Positions 46,839 through 56,633 are shown, counted from the stretch's first letter. The stretch: DNA of 64,000 bases from Roseospira marina (GCF_014197855.1 NZ_JACIGJ010000001.1:1-64000); one strand, 5' to 3'. Translations and numbers: made by a program. Notes: generated by a model from the letters alone, not told the origin.

Positions 46839-47141
46839 TCAGGCGGCCGCCTCCACGGTGACGTGCGACTGCGCGCTGGTGCCGCAGACGGTCGCGCAAG
46901 CGCCACAGCCCACGCAGTCGCCCCCGTTGGCCACGGTCGAGATCTTCCGGACAATCTCTTCATCATCGTCGAACGGGTCGCACATCTCGTCGTCCTCGTT
47001 GATGCCCTTCAATTCGATCACGTCGCGGGCGCAGACCTTCACGCACCGTCCGCAGCCGATACAGGTTTCGGGATCGATCGTGTCGAGGTACGAGGGCGTC
47101 CAGGGGCTGCCGTCCCGTGTGGTAAAGGTAAGCGCGGCCAT
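46839..47141 (-). CDS. fdxB: Nif-specific ferredoxin III (FdxB)
   Basis: The product is 100 aa. Cluster-binding motifs are ETCIGCGRCVKVC (C-x2-C-x2-C-x3-C) and DCVGCGACATVC, giving two [4Fe-4S] clusters. The segment GINEDDEMCDPFDDDEE between them is the FdxB insert. It is placed after the NifX-associated gene as in other diazotrophs, and probably serves cofactor synthesis rather than reducing NifH directly (inference). Confidence 0.93.
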   Translation of the reverse strand: MAALTFTTRDGSPWTPSYLDTIDPETCIGCGRCVKVCARDVIELKGINEDDEMCDPFDDDEEIVRKISTVANGGDCVGCGACATVCGTSAQSHVTVEAAA

Positions 47142-47199
47142 GGTTCGTGTCCTTTTTTGGAGTTCGTTGACGGAGCGAGAGGGGTCCGACCCGCACGGG

Positions 47200-47754
47200 T
47201 CAGGCGGCGTTCACGACGTCGGGATGGGCTTCGATCATGCGCACGCCCTCTTCAACCAGGGCGGCGCCGGCCTCGTCGACCGCCTGGAGGCTGTCGAAGC
47301 CGAACCGATGCACATCGCGAAGGGCGCGGGAGACTGCCACCAGTCGGCCGGCGATCAGCACGACCCGCCCGAACCCCTCGTCGGACAGCTCGGTCAGCGG
47401 CGTGGCGATCACGTCCGTGCGGCGGCCGATCGCGGTGCTGACGGCCTTGTAGAACATGTCGAGGCGGCGCAGGACGCGGGCGTCGGGTTCGCCGATGATC
47501 GGGATGGTGCGGCGCTGCTCCTTGGTGACCACGTAACCGCCCAGAATGCGGGCGTCGCTCTTGCCGTCCCACAGGCCGCAGCAGTCGCCGGCCCGGATCA
47601 GCTCGGCCAACTGCGGCAGGAAGACAGGATTTTCCGGCCACGGATGCTCGGGAAGCGGGGACGTTGCCGCTTTTTCCGCGCGCATTCTCTGGAGCTTGGT
47701 GAGCTTTTTCGGGCCGGACGTGTCCGGCGGCGTGTCAACAACGGCAGCGGTCAT
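47200..47754 (-). CDS. NifX-associated nitrogen fixation protein (DUF269)
   Basis: The product is 184 aa. LPQLAELIRAGDCCGLWDGK, KEQRRTIPIIGEPD and LDMFYKAVSTAIGRRTDV are characteristic of DUF269 proteins found beside nifX. Exact role unknown, likely FeMo-cofactor biosynthesis. It starts 3 bases after the nifX stop. Confidence 0.92.
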   Translation of the reverse strand: MTAAVVDTPPDTSGPKKLTKLQRMRAEKAATSPLPEHPWPENPVFLPQLAELIRAGDCCGLWDGKSDARILGGYVVTKEQRRTIPIIGEPDARVLRRLDMFYKAVSTAIGRRTDVIATPLTELSDEGFGRVVLIAGRLVAVSRALRDVHRFGFDSLQAVDEAGAALVEEGVRMIEAHPDVVNAA

Positions 47755-47757
47755 GGC

Positions 47758-48285
47758 TCAGGCCTCTTCGTCGTCGTCCATGAAGTCGGTGCGCGGGGTG
47801 TCGGATGCATTGCGGGCCATCATGGCCTTTCGCAGCCAGGGCGGGGGCGTGCCGTCGAGCATGACCCGCACGCGCTCCAGCACGCTGTCGAGCGATTCGT
47901 CGGCGGCGATCTTGACGGGGTGAATGCGGGCGTTGACCACGCGCGCGGCGGCCGGGCCGCCGATGGCGCGTACGAACAGCAGCGTGCAGCCGTCCAGCGC
48001 GGCGAGGCGCGGGCCGACGCGATCGTCCTCATGGCCGTGGCCGCTGCCGTCCTGGGCGGTGACGTCGTCGAATTGCACCGCTTCGACCAGGGTCCAGCCC
48101 TCGGTCGAAACCTCATAAATCGCCAGCGTACGGGCCCCCGCGAAGTGGGCGTTGACGGCGGTCATGTCTTGCGTGGCCAATGCGACCTTCACGGACGGAC
48201 TCTCCTGGCGGCTGGACGGGGCAGGGGGCGCAGTCGGCGAATCGCCGTCCGCGTCAATAAGGCGCAACCGGCGTGGCGCTGTCAT
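47758..48285 (-). CDS. nifX: NifX, NifB-co / VK-cluster carrier
   Basis: The product is 175 aa from the ATG at 48285, 32 bases inside the nifN end. VKVALATQDMTAVNAHFAGA starts the conserved NifX/NafY domain, and DGCTLLFVRAIGGPAAARVV and HPVKIAADESLDSVLERVRV complete it. It carries cofactor precursor between NifB and NifEN. A short N-terminal extension rich in Pro and Ser precedes the domain. Confidence 0.93.
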   Translation of the reverse strand: MTAPRRLRLIDADGDSPTAPPAPSSRQESPSVKVALATQDMTAVNAHFAGARTLAIYEVSTEGWTLVEAVQFDDVTAQDGSGHGHEDDRVGPRLAALDGCTLLFVRAIGGPAAARVVNARIHPVKIAADESLDSVLERVRVMLDGTPPPWLRKAMMARNASDTPRTDFMDDDEEA

Positions 48286-49657
48286 GGTGAGCCTCCGTCT
48301 GGGCGTGGTGGTGATGATGGGCGGGCGGACGCAGGTGATGGGCCGCGTGGCTTTCGGTGATGGCGTTGGCGATGGTGAGCGCCACGCGGCGGGATCCCTG
48401 GTAGCCGGCGAACGTGTCGTGCTGGCTGCCGACGCGGTCCACCTGGGGGAAGCCGACGCGGAGCAACGGGGCGTGCAGGGCGTTGGCGGCGCGGATGGCC
48501 GGTGACGGGGCGATGACCAGATCGCAGCCGCCGGCCTCTTCGGTGGCGGTCTGCAGGTCGTCGAGGTCGCCAACGAGCAGGCGGTCGGCCGGCAGTGCGT
48601 CCAGGCCCGGGACCTTCGTCGTGGTGACCGCGACGGGTACGCGGCAGCCGAGATCGGTGGCCAGGGTGACCAGGGCGCGCAGCATGTCGGGCTCCGCCGC
48701 GATGGCGACGCGCTGGCCGATGGCGGCGAAATGGCTGTCGATCAAGGAATCGAGCAGGCGGGAGCGGTCGCGACGGAGCGTGGCGGGAACCGGGCGTTTG
48801 GCGATTTTGGACAGCTCGGCGACCAGCCGGTCGGCGCCCTTCACCCCGCTGATCGTCTCCAGGACCGTCACCGGCAGACCGGAGCGCTCGCCCAGCAGGG
48901 TCGCGGCCGGGCGCATGTGCTCCCCGATGGCCAGCACGGCGCTGGCCGCGCACAGGTCGTCGAGCGCCGCGCGTGGTGTGCCGCCCAGGCTCACCGGGCT
49001 CCAGGTCTCCGGCACATGCCCGTCGAGCGAGCCCGACAGGTCCGGCAGCAGGGTGCAGGTCAGCCCGAACGCCTCAATGGTGTCGCGCAGCAGGTCCAGG
49101 TCGCCCACGGTCAGATGGGCGCCGGCCAAGACGGTTACATGGTCCGCGCGGCGCGGGCGGGGGCGGGCGGCGGCATCCACGATGCCCCGCACGGCGGCGG
49201 CCCAGCCTTCCTGAAGCCCGCCGACGTAGTCCGGGGCGGGGGCATGAACCAGAAGCGTCTCGCCCAGGTCGTCGCCCAGACGCTGGGTGATCTGGCGCAG
49301 GTCGGCGGTCATATCCTCGCTGCGGGTGTCGGTCAGCGCCGTGGGGCAGATGCCGAGCACCGCCGGCTTGGACTTCGTGGCCAGGGTGCGGATCGCGGCT
49401 TCCAGATTGTCGGTGCCGCCCAGGATGGTCTCGATCTCGCCAAGGGCCGTGGTTTGCAGGGGGATGGCCTCGCGGAAGTGCCGCACCAGCAAGACGAGGG
49501 CGAAGGCGGTGCAGCCCTGCGAGCCGTGAAACAGCGGCATGCCGCGTTCCACACCCAGCAGCGCCAGGGCGGCGCCCAGCGGCGGCGAGACCTTCAACGG
49601 GTCGATGGTGAGGGCTTTGCGGGGTGTCTCGACCCGGCGGCTGTCGGTCGGAATCAT
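48254..49657 (-). CDS. nifN: FeMo-cofactor scaffold subunit NifN
   Basis: The product is 467 aa. PLGAALALLGVERGMPLFHG SQGC carries the cluster-binding Cys, TTALGEIETILGGTDNLEAA follows, and the C-terminal NifK-like domain ends near GFPQVDRVGSQHDTFAGYQG. The last ~30 residues are His-rich (an HHHHH run plus two other His pairs) and encode over the nifX start. It overlaps nifE by 4 bases (ATGA). Confidence 0.96.
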   Translation of the reverse strand: MIPTDSRRVETPRKALTIDPLKVSPPLGAALALLGVERGMPLFHGSQGCTAFALVLLVRHFREAIPLQTTALGEIETILGGTDNLEAAIRTLATKSKPAVLGICPTALTDTRSEDMTADLRQITQRLGDDLGETLLVHAPAPDYVGGLQEGWAAAVRGIVDAAARPRPRRADHVTVLAGAHLTVGDLDLLRDTIEAFGLTCTLLPDLSGSLDGHVPETWSPVSLGGTPRAALDDLCAASAVLAIGEHMRPAATLLGERSGLPVTVLETISGVKGADRLVAELSKIAKRPVPATLRRDRSRLLDSLIDSHFAAIGQRVAIAAEPDMLRALVTLATDLGCRVPVAVTTTKVPGLDALPADRLLVGDLDDLQTATEEAGGCDLVIAPSPAIRAANALHAPLLRVGFPQVDRVGSQHDTFAGYQGSRRVALTIANAITESHAAHHLRPPAHHHHHAQTEAHHDSATPVAPY

Positions 49658-51045
49658 GGGGTGTATCCCTCCTCCCAGGGGGCGTGGCCGTTGACCAGGT
49701 CCCACACCGGCGCGTCGAGGGTCAGGGCGAGTCGCTCGGCCAGGACCAGGAAGCCCTCGTAACCGGCGTAGGGGTGGTGGCGCTCCTGGTTGGTGTCCAG
49801 CCAGGGCCGGCGGGCGTTCAGGGCCACGAACTGGCTGCGGCCGCCGGACAGCATGATGTCGGCCTCGCCCTCGCGCAGGATGCGATACATCTCGGCGTTG
49901 GGCACGGCGCCGAGCAGCTTCTGCTCCTCGCCGAGCAGGTCGCGCGCCCGGTCCTTGCCGTGGTTGGTCGACTTCCGCACCGAGGTCCCGATGACCTCCA
50001 TGCCCATGTCCTGGAGGGTGGAGACCACCGCCCAGCTCTTGTTGCCGCCGGTGTAGAGCAGCACCTTCTTGCCGGCGAGCGTTTCGCGGAACGGTTCGAA
50101 CCGGCGGCGCACCTCGGCCTCTTTCTCCGCGATCAACGCCTCGGTGCGGTCGATCAGATCGGCCGGCGCGCCCTGCTCCACCAGCAGGCGGGCGAAGGTG
50201 CGCAGGGCTTCGGAGGTGGCGCGCACGCCGTTGAACGAGCCCTCGAAGTAGGGGATGCCCCAGCGCTCCTGAAGCTTGCGACCGACGTTCACCATGGCCT
50301 GGGAGCACACCACCATGGAGGCGCGCGCCCGGTGCGCGTACGTGACCTCGTTGTAGCGCGCGTCACCGCTGATGCAGGACAGCAGGCGGATGCCCAGCGC
50401 CTCGAACAGCGGTGTGATCTGCCACAGATCGCCGACGATGTTGAATTCGGCGATCAGACAGATGTCGGTGGGGGTGGTCGTTTCCGGCTCGCGGGTGCCG
50501 ATGACGTGCTCCAGCAGGGTTTCGCCCGCGAGGCGGTTGCCGAGGTTCTTGGTGCCGACGAAGCCCGGGGCCTCGACCGGGATGACGGGGCGGCCGTGGC
50601 GCTCCGTCGCGGCGGCGCAGACGGCGCGGATGTCGTCGCCGGTCAGAGCGGGCACGCAGGTCTGGTAGACGAACACGGCCGGCGGATCGAACTTTTCGAT
50701 GGCCTGACGGATCGCCTTCCACAGCTTCTTTTCGCTGCCCTGGATCACGTCCAGTTCGGTCAAGTCCGTGGTCAGGCCGCGCCGGTACAGGTCGGAGCCG
50801 GACGAGGCCGAGTGCCGGTTGTCCCAGTTGTTGCCCTCGCAGGCGATGGGGCCGTGGACGATATGGGCGGCGTCGACGATGGGCTGGAGCGAGATTTTGG
50901 CGCCGTCGAAGGCGCAGCCGCCGGCGGCCGCGCCCGGGGCTGGCCCCTTGGGCTTGCAGCCGGCCTTGCGCTGGGCGTCGGTCTTCGCGCGGTTGGTGGC
51001 GCAGCCCGGTTCATCGAAGACGGGTGCCAGGCGATCGGTGAGCAT
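49654..51045 (-). CDS. nifE: FeMo-cofactor scaffold subunit NifE
   Basis: The product is 463 aa. The N-terminal Cys region (GCATNRAKTDAQRKAGCKPK, AAGGCAFDGAKISLQPI) supplies the NifEN cluster ligands; HIVHGPIACEGNNWDNR and VYQTCVPALTGDDI are further signatures. The ATG follows GGGAGG. A sigma-54 promoter and NifA site lie upstream. First gene of the operon nifE-N-X-DUF269-fdxB-nifQ. Confidence 0.97.
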   Translation of the reverse strand: MLTDRLAPVFDEPGCATNRAKTDAQRKAGCKPKGPAPGAAAGGCAFDGAKISLQPIVDAAHIVHGPIACEGNNWDNRHSASSGSDLYRRGLTTDLTELDVIQGSEKKLWKAIRQAIEKFDPPAVFVYQTCVPALTGDDIRAVCAAATERHGRPVIPVEAPGFVGTKNLGNRLAGETLLEHVIGTREPETTTPTDICLIAEFNIVGDLWQITPLFEALGIRLLSCISGDARYNEVTYAHRARASMVVCSQAMVNVGRKLQERWGIPYFEGSFNGVRATSEALRTFARLLVEQGAPADLIDRTEALIAEKEAEVRRRFEPFRETLAGKKVLLYTGGNKSWAVVSTLQDMGMEVIGTSVRKSTNHGKDRARDLLGEEQKLLGAVPNAEMYRILREGEADIMLSGGRSQFVALNARRPWLDTNQERHHPYAGYEGFLVLAERLALTLDAPVWDLVNGHAPWEEGYTP

Positions 51046-51096
51046 ACAGGACCTCCCCCTCAGTGCGCTCGGGTGGAGCAGGGTCCGAAGGCCTTA

Positions 51097-51112
51097 TGCA
51101 GATTCAATGCCA
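51097..51112 (-). promoter_or_regulatory. Sigma-54 promoter of nifE
   Basis: On the leftward strand the sequence reads TGGCATTGAATCTGCA. It has the GG and GC dinucleotides with the -24/-12 spacing of TGGCACG-N4-TTGC; only the first T of TTGC is C and the C at position 6 is T. The -12 end is about 52 bases before the nifE start. Confidence 0.9.
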
Positions 51113-51130
51113 GGACAAAATATATTGAAT

Positions 51131-51143
51131 TATCAATGGATTA
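51131..51143. promoter_or_regulatory. IHF-binding site consensus between NifA site and nifE promoter
   Basis: TATCAATGGATTA matches WATCAANNNNTTR exactly. It lies within an AT-rich stretch (51115-51150) between the promoter and the NifA site, where IHF would bend DNA to bring NifA to sigma-54 RNA polymerase. Confidence 0.65.
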
Positions 51144-51198
51144 AAGAAATAGGCCCTGTCGTGTGTCGGACGTCTGTCGCACAGCCCCGTGTCAGTTG

Positions 51199-51214
51199 TG
51201 TCGGAGATCCGACA
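51199..51214. promoter_or_regulatory. NifA upstream activating sequence of nifE
   Basis: TGTCGGAGATCCGACA fits TGT-N10-ACA and is nearly palindromic over all 16 bases. It ends 86 bases from the nifE -24 element. A degenerate copy (TGTCGGACGTCTGTCG) starts at 51165. Confidence 0.85.
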
Positions 51215-51305
51215 GGGCTTGTGTTGCGTCGGGTCTCGTGTGGTGTCGGGTCGTGTGTCGTGTTTCGCTCGTCAGGGTGGGCGGTGGCCTGTCCCGGAGA
51301 CAGCG

Positions 51306-51332
51306 CCGGGCGGGAGTGGCTCTCCCGCCCGG
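51306..51332 (-). terminator. Hairpin after fixC
   Basis: CCGGGCGGGAG (51306-51316) and CTCCCGCCCGG (51322-51332) form a perfect 11-bp stem around TGGCT, about 50 bases downstream of the fixC stop on the leftward strand. A T-run is absent. It probably marks the end of the iscA-to-fixC transcript, leaving no room for fixX. Confidence 0.6.
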
Positions 51333-51380
51333 ACCGTTCGTATACCGATGCCCCGGTGTCCCGGGATCAGCGCGCGGGGC

Positions 51381-52688
51381 TTATCGCCACGCGCGGTTCA
51401 TCTTCAGGATATCGATGGCGAGACCGCGCAGACCGCGCTCGGCCCGGAACGACCCCATGACCGACTTCTCCTTCTCTTTCTTGGACACGCCATCCACGCG
51501 GAGCATGGTTTCGGCGGCGTTGGTCAGCAGGCGCGGATAGTCGGTGAAGAAATGCTTGTTGTTGTGCAGCACGTTGGGCAGGCGGCGGTACTTCTTCAGG
51601 TCCTTGATGACGAAGCTGTCGTCCAGGGCCCGCTTGTACGCCTTCAGGGTCGAGGCCGTCATGGCCTTGCCCTTGGCCTTTGCGGCCACGATGGTCTCGG
51701 CGGCCAGTCGGCCCGAGGTCATCGCCAGGTTGGAGCCCTCGCGGTGGACCGCGTTCAGCATCTGTGCCGCGTCACCCGCGACCACCCAGCCGTCGCCGTA
51801 GAGCTGCGGTATGGCGTTGTATCCGCCTTCCGGCAGCATGTGCGCCGCGTATTCCTTCACCTCGCCCCCCTCGATCAGGGGCGCGATGGACGGGTGCTGC
51901 TTGAACTTCTCAAGCAGGTAGTACGGCCGCACACCGGAGGTCTTGAAGTCGCTGATGAGGCAGCCGATTCCGATCGAGACGCTGTCCCCGTTGGTGTACA
52001 GGAACGCGGTCCCCGCCATGCCGGCGGTGATGGACCCGGCGGCCTCGATCACCACGCCCTCGTTGCCCTTCAGGTTGAAGCGGGCGTCGATGACCTCGCG
52101 CGGCATGAAGATCGTTTCCTTCACACCCAGGGCGACGTCGTTCGGCGTCAGCTCCTTGCGCAGGCCGGCGCGGGAGCCGATGAGGGCGTTCACGCCGTCA
52201 GCGAGAACGACAACGTCGGCCGTCACCTCACCCTGGTCGCGGTCGGTGGAGACCCCGATCACGCGGCCACGCTTGTCCTTCAGCAGGCCGGTGACGGTGG
52301 TCTCGCACACGACGAGGGCGCCGGCTTCCTTGACCTTGCTGCTGAACCACTTGTCGAACTGCGCGCGAATGATGGTGTAGCGGTTCGGGCGCTGTTCGTT
52401 GAAGCGGTCGGAGCGGTAGCTGGTCCCGACGAACGCCTCATCATCCAGCATCCACATGCGCTGTTCGATGACGTGGCGCTCCAGCGGTGCGCTGTCCCGG
52501 AAATCCGGAATCAGCCGCTCGATCGCGTCGGCGTACAGGATGGCCCCCTGGACGTTCTTGGCGCCCGGATACTCGCCGCGCTCGATCTGGAGGACGTTGA
52601 GGCCGCCCCGGGCCATCACTAGGGCGGCGCTGTTGCCGGCCGGTCCGGCACCGACGACGATGGCGTCGAAGTGTTCACGCTGTGTCAT
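51381..52688 (-). CDS. fixC: Electron-transfer flavoprotein-quinone oxidoreductase FixC
   Basis: The product is 435 aa. FAD motif is [56 protein letters not shown] and [20 protein letters not shown] are FixC signatures. It passes electrons in the bifurcating FixABCX complex that makes low-potential reductant for nitrogenase. RBS AGGAGG. The usual next gene fixX is missing here. Confidence 0.95.
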   Translation of the reverse strand: MTQREHFDAIVVGAGPAGNSAALVMARGGLNVLQIERGEYPGAKNVQGAILYADAIERLIPDFRDSAPLERHVIEQRMWMLDDEAFVGTSYRSDRFNEQRPNRYTIIRAQFDKWFSSKVKEAGALVVCETTVTGLLKDKRGRVIGVSTDRDQGEVTADVVVLADGVNALIGSRAGLRKELTPNDVALGVKETIFMPREVIDARFNLKGNEGVVIEAAGSITAGMAGTAFLYTNGDSVSIGIGCLISDFKTSGVRPYYLLEKFKQHPSIAPLIEGGEVKEYAAHMLPEGGYNAIPQLYGDGWVVAGDAAQMLNAVHREGSNLAMTSGRLAAETIVAAKAKGKAMTASTLKAYKRALDDSFVIKDLKKYRRLPNVLHNNKHFFTDYPRLLTNAAETMLRVDGVSKKEKEKSVMGSFRAERGLRGLAIDILKMNRAWR

Positions 52689-52713
52689 GTTCGGAAAACC
52701 TCCTGGACGCCGG

Positions 52714-53802
52714 TCAGCCGGCCAGCCGGTCGACGGCGAGGCGCTGGCGGAACGCCTCGGTCAGAGCCGGCAGGATTTCGAGTGCGTCGCCGACAATGCC
52801 GTGGTGGGCAAAGTCGAAGATCGGCGCGTTCGGGTCGATGTTGATGGCCAGGATCTGGTCGGCCCCCTCCGAGCCCACGCGGTGCTGAATCGCGCCGGAA
52901 ATGCCGGCGGCGATATACAGACGCGGACGGATGGTCTTGCCGGTCTGGCCGATCTGGCGGTCGGCGGTCATCCAGCCCTTCTGGATCAGCGGGCGGGAGC
53001 AGCCGTACTCGGCGCCCAGAACGGCGGCCAGATCCTTGACGAGCTTGATGTTTTCCGGCTTCTGGAGGCCCAGGCCACCGGCCACGACGATGTCGGCGAA
53101 CGCCAACTGCGCCTGGTTGCTGTCGGCATCCGGGATGAAGTCCAGGACCTTGGTGACGATGTCTTCCTCGACCATGTCGAGGCGCTCGCGCACCACCTCG
53201 CCGCTGCGGGAGCGGTCGGGCTCACCCATGGCCATCACGCGCGGCCGGACCGTGGCCATCTGCGGCCGGGCCTGCTGCGTCATGATGGTGCAGAGCAGGG
53301 AGCCGCCGAACGTCGGACGGGTCGCGGCCATATTGCGGTTCGGATCGATCGCCAGCTCGGTGCAGTCCGCCGTCAGGCCGGTCGCCAAGGTGGTGGCGAC
53401 GGCGCCGGCGAGGTCACGGCCGAGCGTGCTCGCGCCCAGCAGCAGCACTTCCGGCTTGTGGGTGTTGACCAGATCGGTCATCGCCTTGGTGAACGGATCG
53501 GTGCGGTAGTTCTCGAGCAGCGGGTCCTCGACGAGGTAGACCCGGTCGGCGCCGTAATGGAACGCCTCGGCGACGGCGGAATCGGTGCCTTCACCGGACG
53601 GGCCGAGCACCACGCCCGCCAGATCGACGTTCAGCGCGGCGGCCAGCTTGCGGCCCTCGGTCAGCAGTTCCCAGGACACCGGGTGGACGCGGCCGTGCTC
53701 CAGCTCGACGAACACCCAGACGTTCTTGTACGCCTTCAGATGCTCGGGCAGTTCCTTGGACTTGCCACGGCCCGCGGCGGGAGTGTTGGGGGCTTGTGCC
53801 AT
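52714..53802 (-). CDS. fixB: Electron transfer flavoprotein alpha, FixB
   Basis: The product is 362 aa. The ETF-alpha C-terminal FAD domain shows [48 protein letters not shown] and [20 protein letters not shown]. The N-terminal part ([20 protein letters not shown]) is Fix-type. It forms the bifurcating heterodimer with FixA. Confidence 0.96.
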   Translation of the reverse strand: MAQAPNTPAAGRGKSKELPEHLKAYKNVWVFVELEHGRVHPVSWELLTEGRKLAAALNVDLAGVVLGPSGEGTDSAVAEAFHYGADRVYLVEDPLLENYRTDPFTKAMTDLVNTHKPEVLLLGASTLGRDLAGAVATTLATGLTADCTELAIDPNRNMAATRPTFGGSLLCTIMTQQARPQMATVRPRVMAMGEPDRSRSGEVVRERLDMVEEDIVTKVLDFIPDADSNQAQLAFADIVVAGGLGLQKPENIKLVKDLAAVLGAEYGCSRPLIQKGWMTADRQIGQTGKTIRPRLYIAAGISGAIQHRVGSEGADQILAINIDPNAPIFDFAHHGIVGDALEILPALTEAFRQRLAVDRLAG

Positions 53803-53828
53803 GGTGGAAATCTCCTTTCAGGGCCGAT

Positions 53829-54689
53829 TTACGACGCCAACGCCGGCTGACGGGCAATGACGGACAGCAATTGCGGATCCGTTTCGGCGAGGGCGTCGAT
53901 GGCGACGCGGGCCTTGGCCTCGGCGGTGTCGCCCTCGACCATCTTCGCCTTCTCGGCGCGCGGCGATGGGGCGAACACCTTGCTGACCTTGGTCGGCGAG
54001 CCCTTCATGCCGCACTTGCCGATGTCCTCGACCCCGGCCGCTTCGGCGTTCCAGGTCTCGACCTCGGCCCGCTCGGCGCGGAGCATGTCCGGCAGCGAGC
54101 CGCGTCGCAGCACGTTGGTCGCTTCCAGCATGGTAATCAGGCACGGCAGCTTGGTCTTCAGCACCTGCACGCCACCCTCGGCGCGGCGGTGCACGGTGAT
54201 CTCGCCCGCTTCCTGGTCGATGGTCGGAATCGCCGAGACGTAGGTGAGCTGGTTCAGCCCCATGCGCCGCGCGATGCCCGGGCCGACCTGGGCGGTGTCG
54301 CCGTCAATGGTTTGCTTGCCCGTGAAGACGATGTCCACCGGCCGGCTCTCACCGATCTTCTGGATCGCCGAGGTCAGCGCGTACGAGGTCGCCAGCGTGT
54401 CGGCGCCCGCGAAAAAGCGGTCGGACAGGAGGATGCCCCGATCGGCGCCGTGACCCAGCGCTTTGCGCAGGGCGGTGGCGGCCATGGGCGGCCCCATGGT
54501 CAGCACGGTGACGGTGCCTCCGAGCCGGTCCCGCAGCGCCATGGCGGCTTCGAGCGCGTGGAGGTCGTACGGATTGATGATGGTCGGCACACCCTGGCGC
54601 ATGATCGTGTTGGTCACCGGGTGGACCCGGATCTGCGCGCTATCGGGCACCTGCTTGATGCAGACGACCATATTCAGGCCCTGGCTCAT
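53829..54689 (-). CDS. fixA: Electron transfer flavoprotein beta, FixA
   Basis: The product is 286 aa. MVVCIKQVPDSAQIRVHP, NPYDLHALEAAMALRDRLGG and DIVFTGKQTIDGDTAQVGPG are FixA/ETF-beta signatures. It binds the bifurcating flavin with FixB. It starts 4 bases after the nifW stop, so the fix genes belong to the nif-type operon. Confidence 0.96.
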   Translation of the reverse strand: MSQGLNMVVCIKQVPDSAQIRVHPVTNTIMRQGVPTIINPYDLHALEAAMALRDRLGGTVTVLTMGPPMAATALRKALGHGADRGILLSDRFFAGADTLATSYALTSAIQKIGESRPVDIVFTGKQTIDGDTAQVGPGIARRMGLNQLTYVSAIPTIDQEAGEITVHRRAEGGVQVLKTKLPCLITMLEATNVLRRGSLPDMLRAERAEVETWNAEAAGVEDIGKCGMKGSPTKVSKVFAPSPRAEKAKMVEGDTAEAKARVAIDALAETDPQLLSVIARQPALAS

Positions 54690-54693
54690 GGGC

Positions 54694-55029
54694 TCAACCT
54701 CCCCTGGCGGTGGACGGGGACGGGGTCAGGGCCTCCAGCGGAATGAAGGTCCGGCCGGCCCCGTCGGCGTGCTGCTGACGAAAGACCGCGAAGACTTTTT
54801 CACGGCGGGCATCCGACTCAATGAAGTCGGTATGGGCGCGCGCCAGACAGGCGCGCAGGAACTCGGAATCGTCCGCCAACGATGGGTCGGCGGCCGCGTA
54901 CTCCCCAAAGCGTTTGAGGATGTGCAATCTGCTGGAAGCCAATACGGAGGAATCATATGGCACGTCAAGAGCCTCGAAGAACTCTTCTGCTGCTGAAAGC
55001 TGGGTCAGCCCCGCAAGAATCGTGCTCAT
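54694..55029 (-). CDS. nifW: Nitrogenase stabilising/protective protein NifW
   Basis: The product is 111 aa from the ATG at 55029, overlapping the nifV stop by 4 bases. [20 protein letters not shown] and [13 protein letters not shown] identify NifW, which helps protect MoFe protein from oxygen or aids its maturation. Confidence 0.94.
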   Translation of the reverse strand: MSTILAGLTQLSAAEEFFEALDVPYDSSVLASSRLHILKRFGEYAAADPSLADDSEFLRACLARAHTDFIESDARREKVFAVFRQQHADGAGRTFIPLEALTPSPSTARGG

Positions 55030-56249
55030 GACAGCATCTCCGTGGCCAGGGGTGCGTGGACCGGCCGGCACGGCGCGGGCGCGAGGGGTAGGATATCGCT
55101 CGTTACCATAGCGGAATCACTCGCACGGGTCACCGCATACCAGGTATGCAGGTCGGTGCTGTCCGGTGCGCGCTTGGTGTGACGGTAGTGTGCCCGCAGC
55201 AGGGCCACCATTCGGGTGGCCTGTCCGGACGCCAGTGTCAGGCCGAGGGCCTTGCAGGCATGGGTCAGACTGGCCGCGCCGGAATGCTTGCCGACGACGA
55301 ACTGGTGGCTGCGCCCCAACTGGGCCGGGTCGAGTCCCGTATAGGTGACCGGATCGCGCAGCAAACCCTGCACATGGATTCCGCTTTCATGACGGAACAC
55401 GCCAGCGCCGACCACACTCTTGCCGACGGGCAGGGGCCGTTCGGCCGCCTCCGCCACGAGTTCGGCCAGGGCGGACAGGCGTGACGCGACCACGCCCGTC
55501 GGCCGCCCGTACAGGGAGTTCAGGGCCACGGCGACATCCTCAAGCGCGGCGTTGCCGGCGCGCTCGCCCAGGCCGGCGACGGTCGTGCTGACGTGGGTCG
55601 CCCCGCCGAGTACGGCGGCCAGCGAGTTGGCGACAGCGAGGCCGAGGTCGTCGTGGGCATGAATCTCCAGTTCCAGGTCCGTGGTCGCGCGCAGATTGGC
55701 AAACGCCTGTCGCGCGGCGAAGGGATCGAGAAGGCCCAGCGTGTCGGCGAACCGGAACCGGCGGGCGCCGGCGCGTTCGACAGTCTCGACCACCTGGGCG
55801 ATGAAGGCGGGATCGGCGCGGGAGGAGTCCTCGCCGCCCACACTGACCGTGACCCCGGCATCGCGGGCCTTGCGTACGAGCCGGTCCAGGGTCTTTAGCA
55901 CCCAGGCGCGGGAGCGGCCCAGCTTGCCCTTGATCTGAAGGTCCGACACCGGCGTCGAGACATGGAGCATCGACACGCCACAGGCCAGCCCGGCGTCGAT
56001 GTCGGCGTCCGTCAGGCGGCACCAGACGAACGGCATGGCGCGGAGCCGCAAGGCCACGATGGCGCGGATGTCGTCCTGTTCCTCGGCGCCCATGGCGGGG
56101 ATGCCGACCTCAAGCTCCGGCACGCCGGCGTCGTCGAGCGCGCGGGCGATCGCCAGCTTCTCGGCGCGGGTAAAGGCGACCCCGGCGGTCTGCTCGCCGT
56201 CGCGGAGGGTCGTGTCGGTCAGGACCACGGGAGTGGGAAGCATCATCAT
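55026..56249 (-). CDS. nifV: Homocitrate synthase NifV
   Basis: The product is 407 aa (start uncertain among three adjacent ATG codons). It makes homocitrate, the organic part of FeMo-cofactor. [18 protein letters not shown] carries the catalytic residues of the isopropylmalate synthase-like TIM barrel, and [19 protein letters not shown] holds the metal His pair. [14 protein letters not shown] and [10 protein letters not shown] are typical of NifV. Confidence 0.96.
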   Translation of the reverse strand: MMMLPTPVVLTDTTLRDGEQTAGVAFTRAEKLAIARALDDAGVPELEVGIPAMGAEEQDDIRAIVALRLRAMPFVWCRLTDADIDAGLACGVSMLHVSTPVSDLQIKGKLGRSRAWVLKTLDRLVRKARDAGVTVSVGGEDSSRADPAFIAQVVETVERAGARRFRFADTLGLLDPFAARQAFANLRATTDLELEIHAHDDLGLAVANSLAAVLGGATHVSTTVAGLGERAGNAALEDVAVALNSLYGRPTGVVASRLSALAELVAEAAERPLPVGKSVVGAGVFRHESGIHVQGLLRDPVTYTGLDPAQLGRSHQFVVGKHSGAASLTHACKALGLTLASGQATRMVALLRAHYRHTKRAPDSTDLHTWYAVTRASDSAMVTSDILPLAPAPCRPVHAPLATEMLS

Positions 56250-56265
56250 AACCCGGCCCTCCCTC

Positions 56266-56586
56266 TCAGCAGCCGCCGCCGCTGCAGGCGCAGCGCCCGG
56301 CGGCGTTGGGGTTGTCGAACACGAACCCGGCGCCGCGCTCGTCCTCCACGAAGTCCACCGTGGTGCCGTTCAGCAGGGTCGCGCTTTCGGGATCGACGTA
56401 CACCGTCAGGCCATCGTCGAAGGTCTTCACCGCATCGCCGTCCTCGGCGCCGGCCGCGAGCCCCAGGCGGTATTGAAGGCCGGCGCACCCCCCGGCGGCC
56501 ACCACGATCCGAAGGCCGTTTGCGGCGTCGGACTGGTTCAGGGCCACGCGAATGGCGCTGCGGGCCGCGTCGGTGATGTCCAGCAT
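56266..56586 (-). CDS. iscA: Nif-type IscA/HesB iron-sulfur carrier
   Basis: The product is 106 aa. [15 protein letters not shown] and [19 protein letters not shown] start the A-type fold, and the last residues contain the C-x-C-x4-C cysteine motif (CACSGGGC), with the first Cys in GGCAGL. It carries Fe-S clusters. It heads the operon with nifV and has its own sigma-54 promoter. Confidence 0.94.
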   Translation of the reverse strand: MLDITDAARSAIRVALNQSDAANGLRIVVAAGGCAGLQYRLGLAAGAEDGDAVKTFDDGLTVYVDPESATLLNGTTVDFVEDERGAGFVFDNPNAAGRCACSGGGC

Positions 56587-56633
56587 GGTTGGGCCTCCTT
56601 GGGCATATATCAAGCCGATGGACTCATGCCGTC

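Larger units (their letters stand above)
51046..51380. other. Regulatory region upstream of nifE and downstream of fixC
   Basis: About 335 bases. It holds the nifE sigma-54 promoter, an IHF consensus site, a NifA site and the hairpin after fixC. A search by eye on the leftward strand found no fixX-like ferredoxin gene. Confidence 0.7.

Noticed and set aside
51046-51380. A fixX-like ferredoxin gene after fixC
   Set aside because: No leftward frame with the expected Cys pattern was found; the space is taken by a hairpin and regulatory sites.
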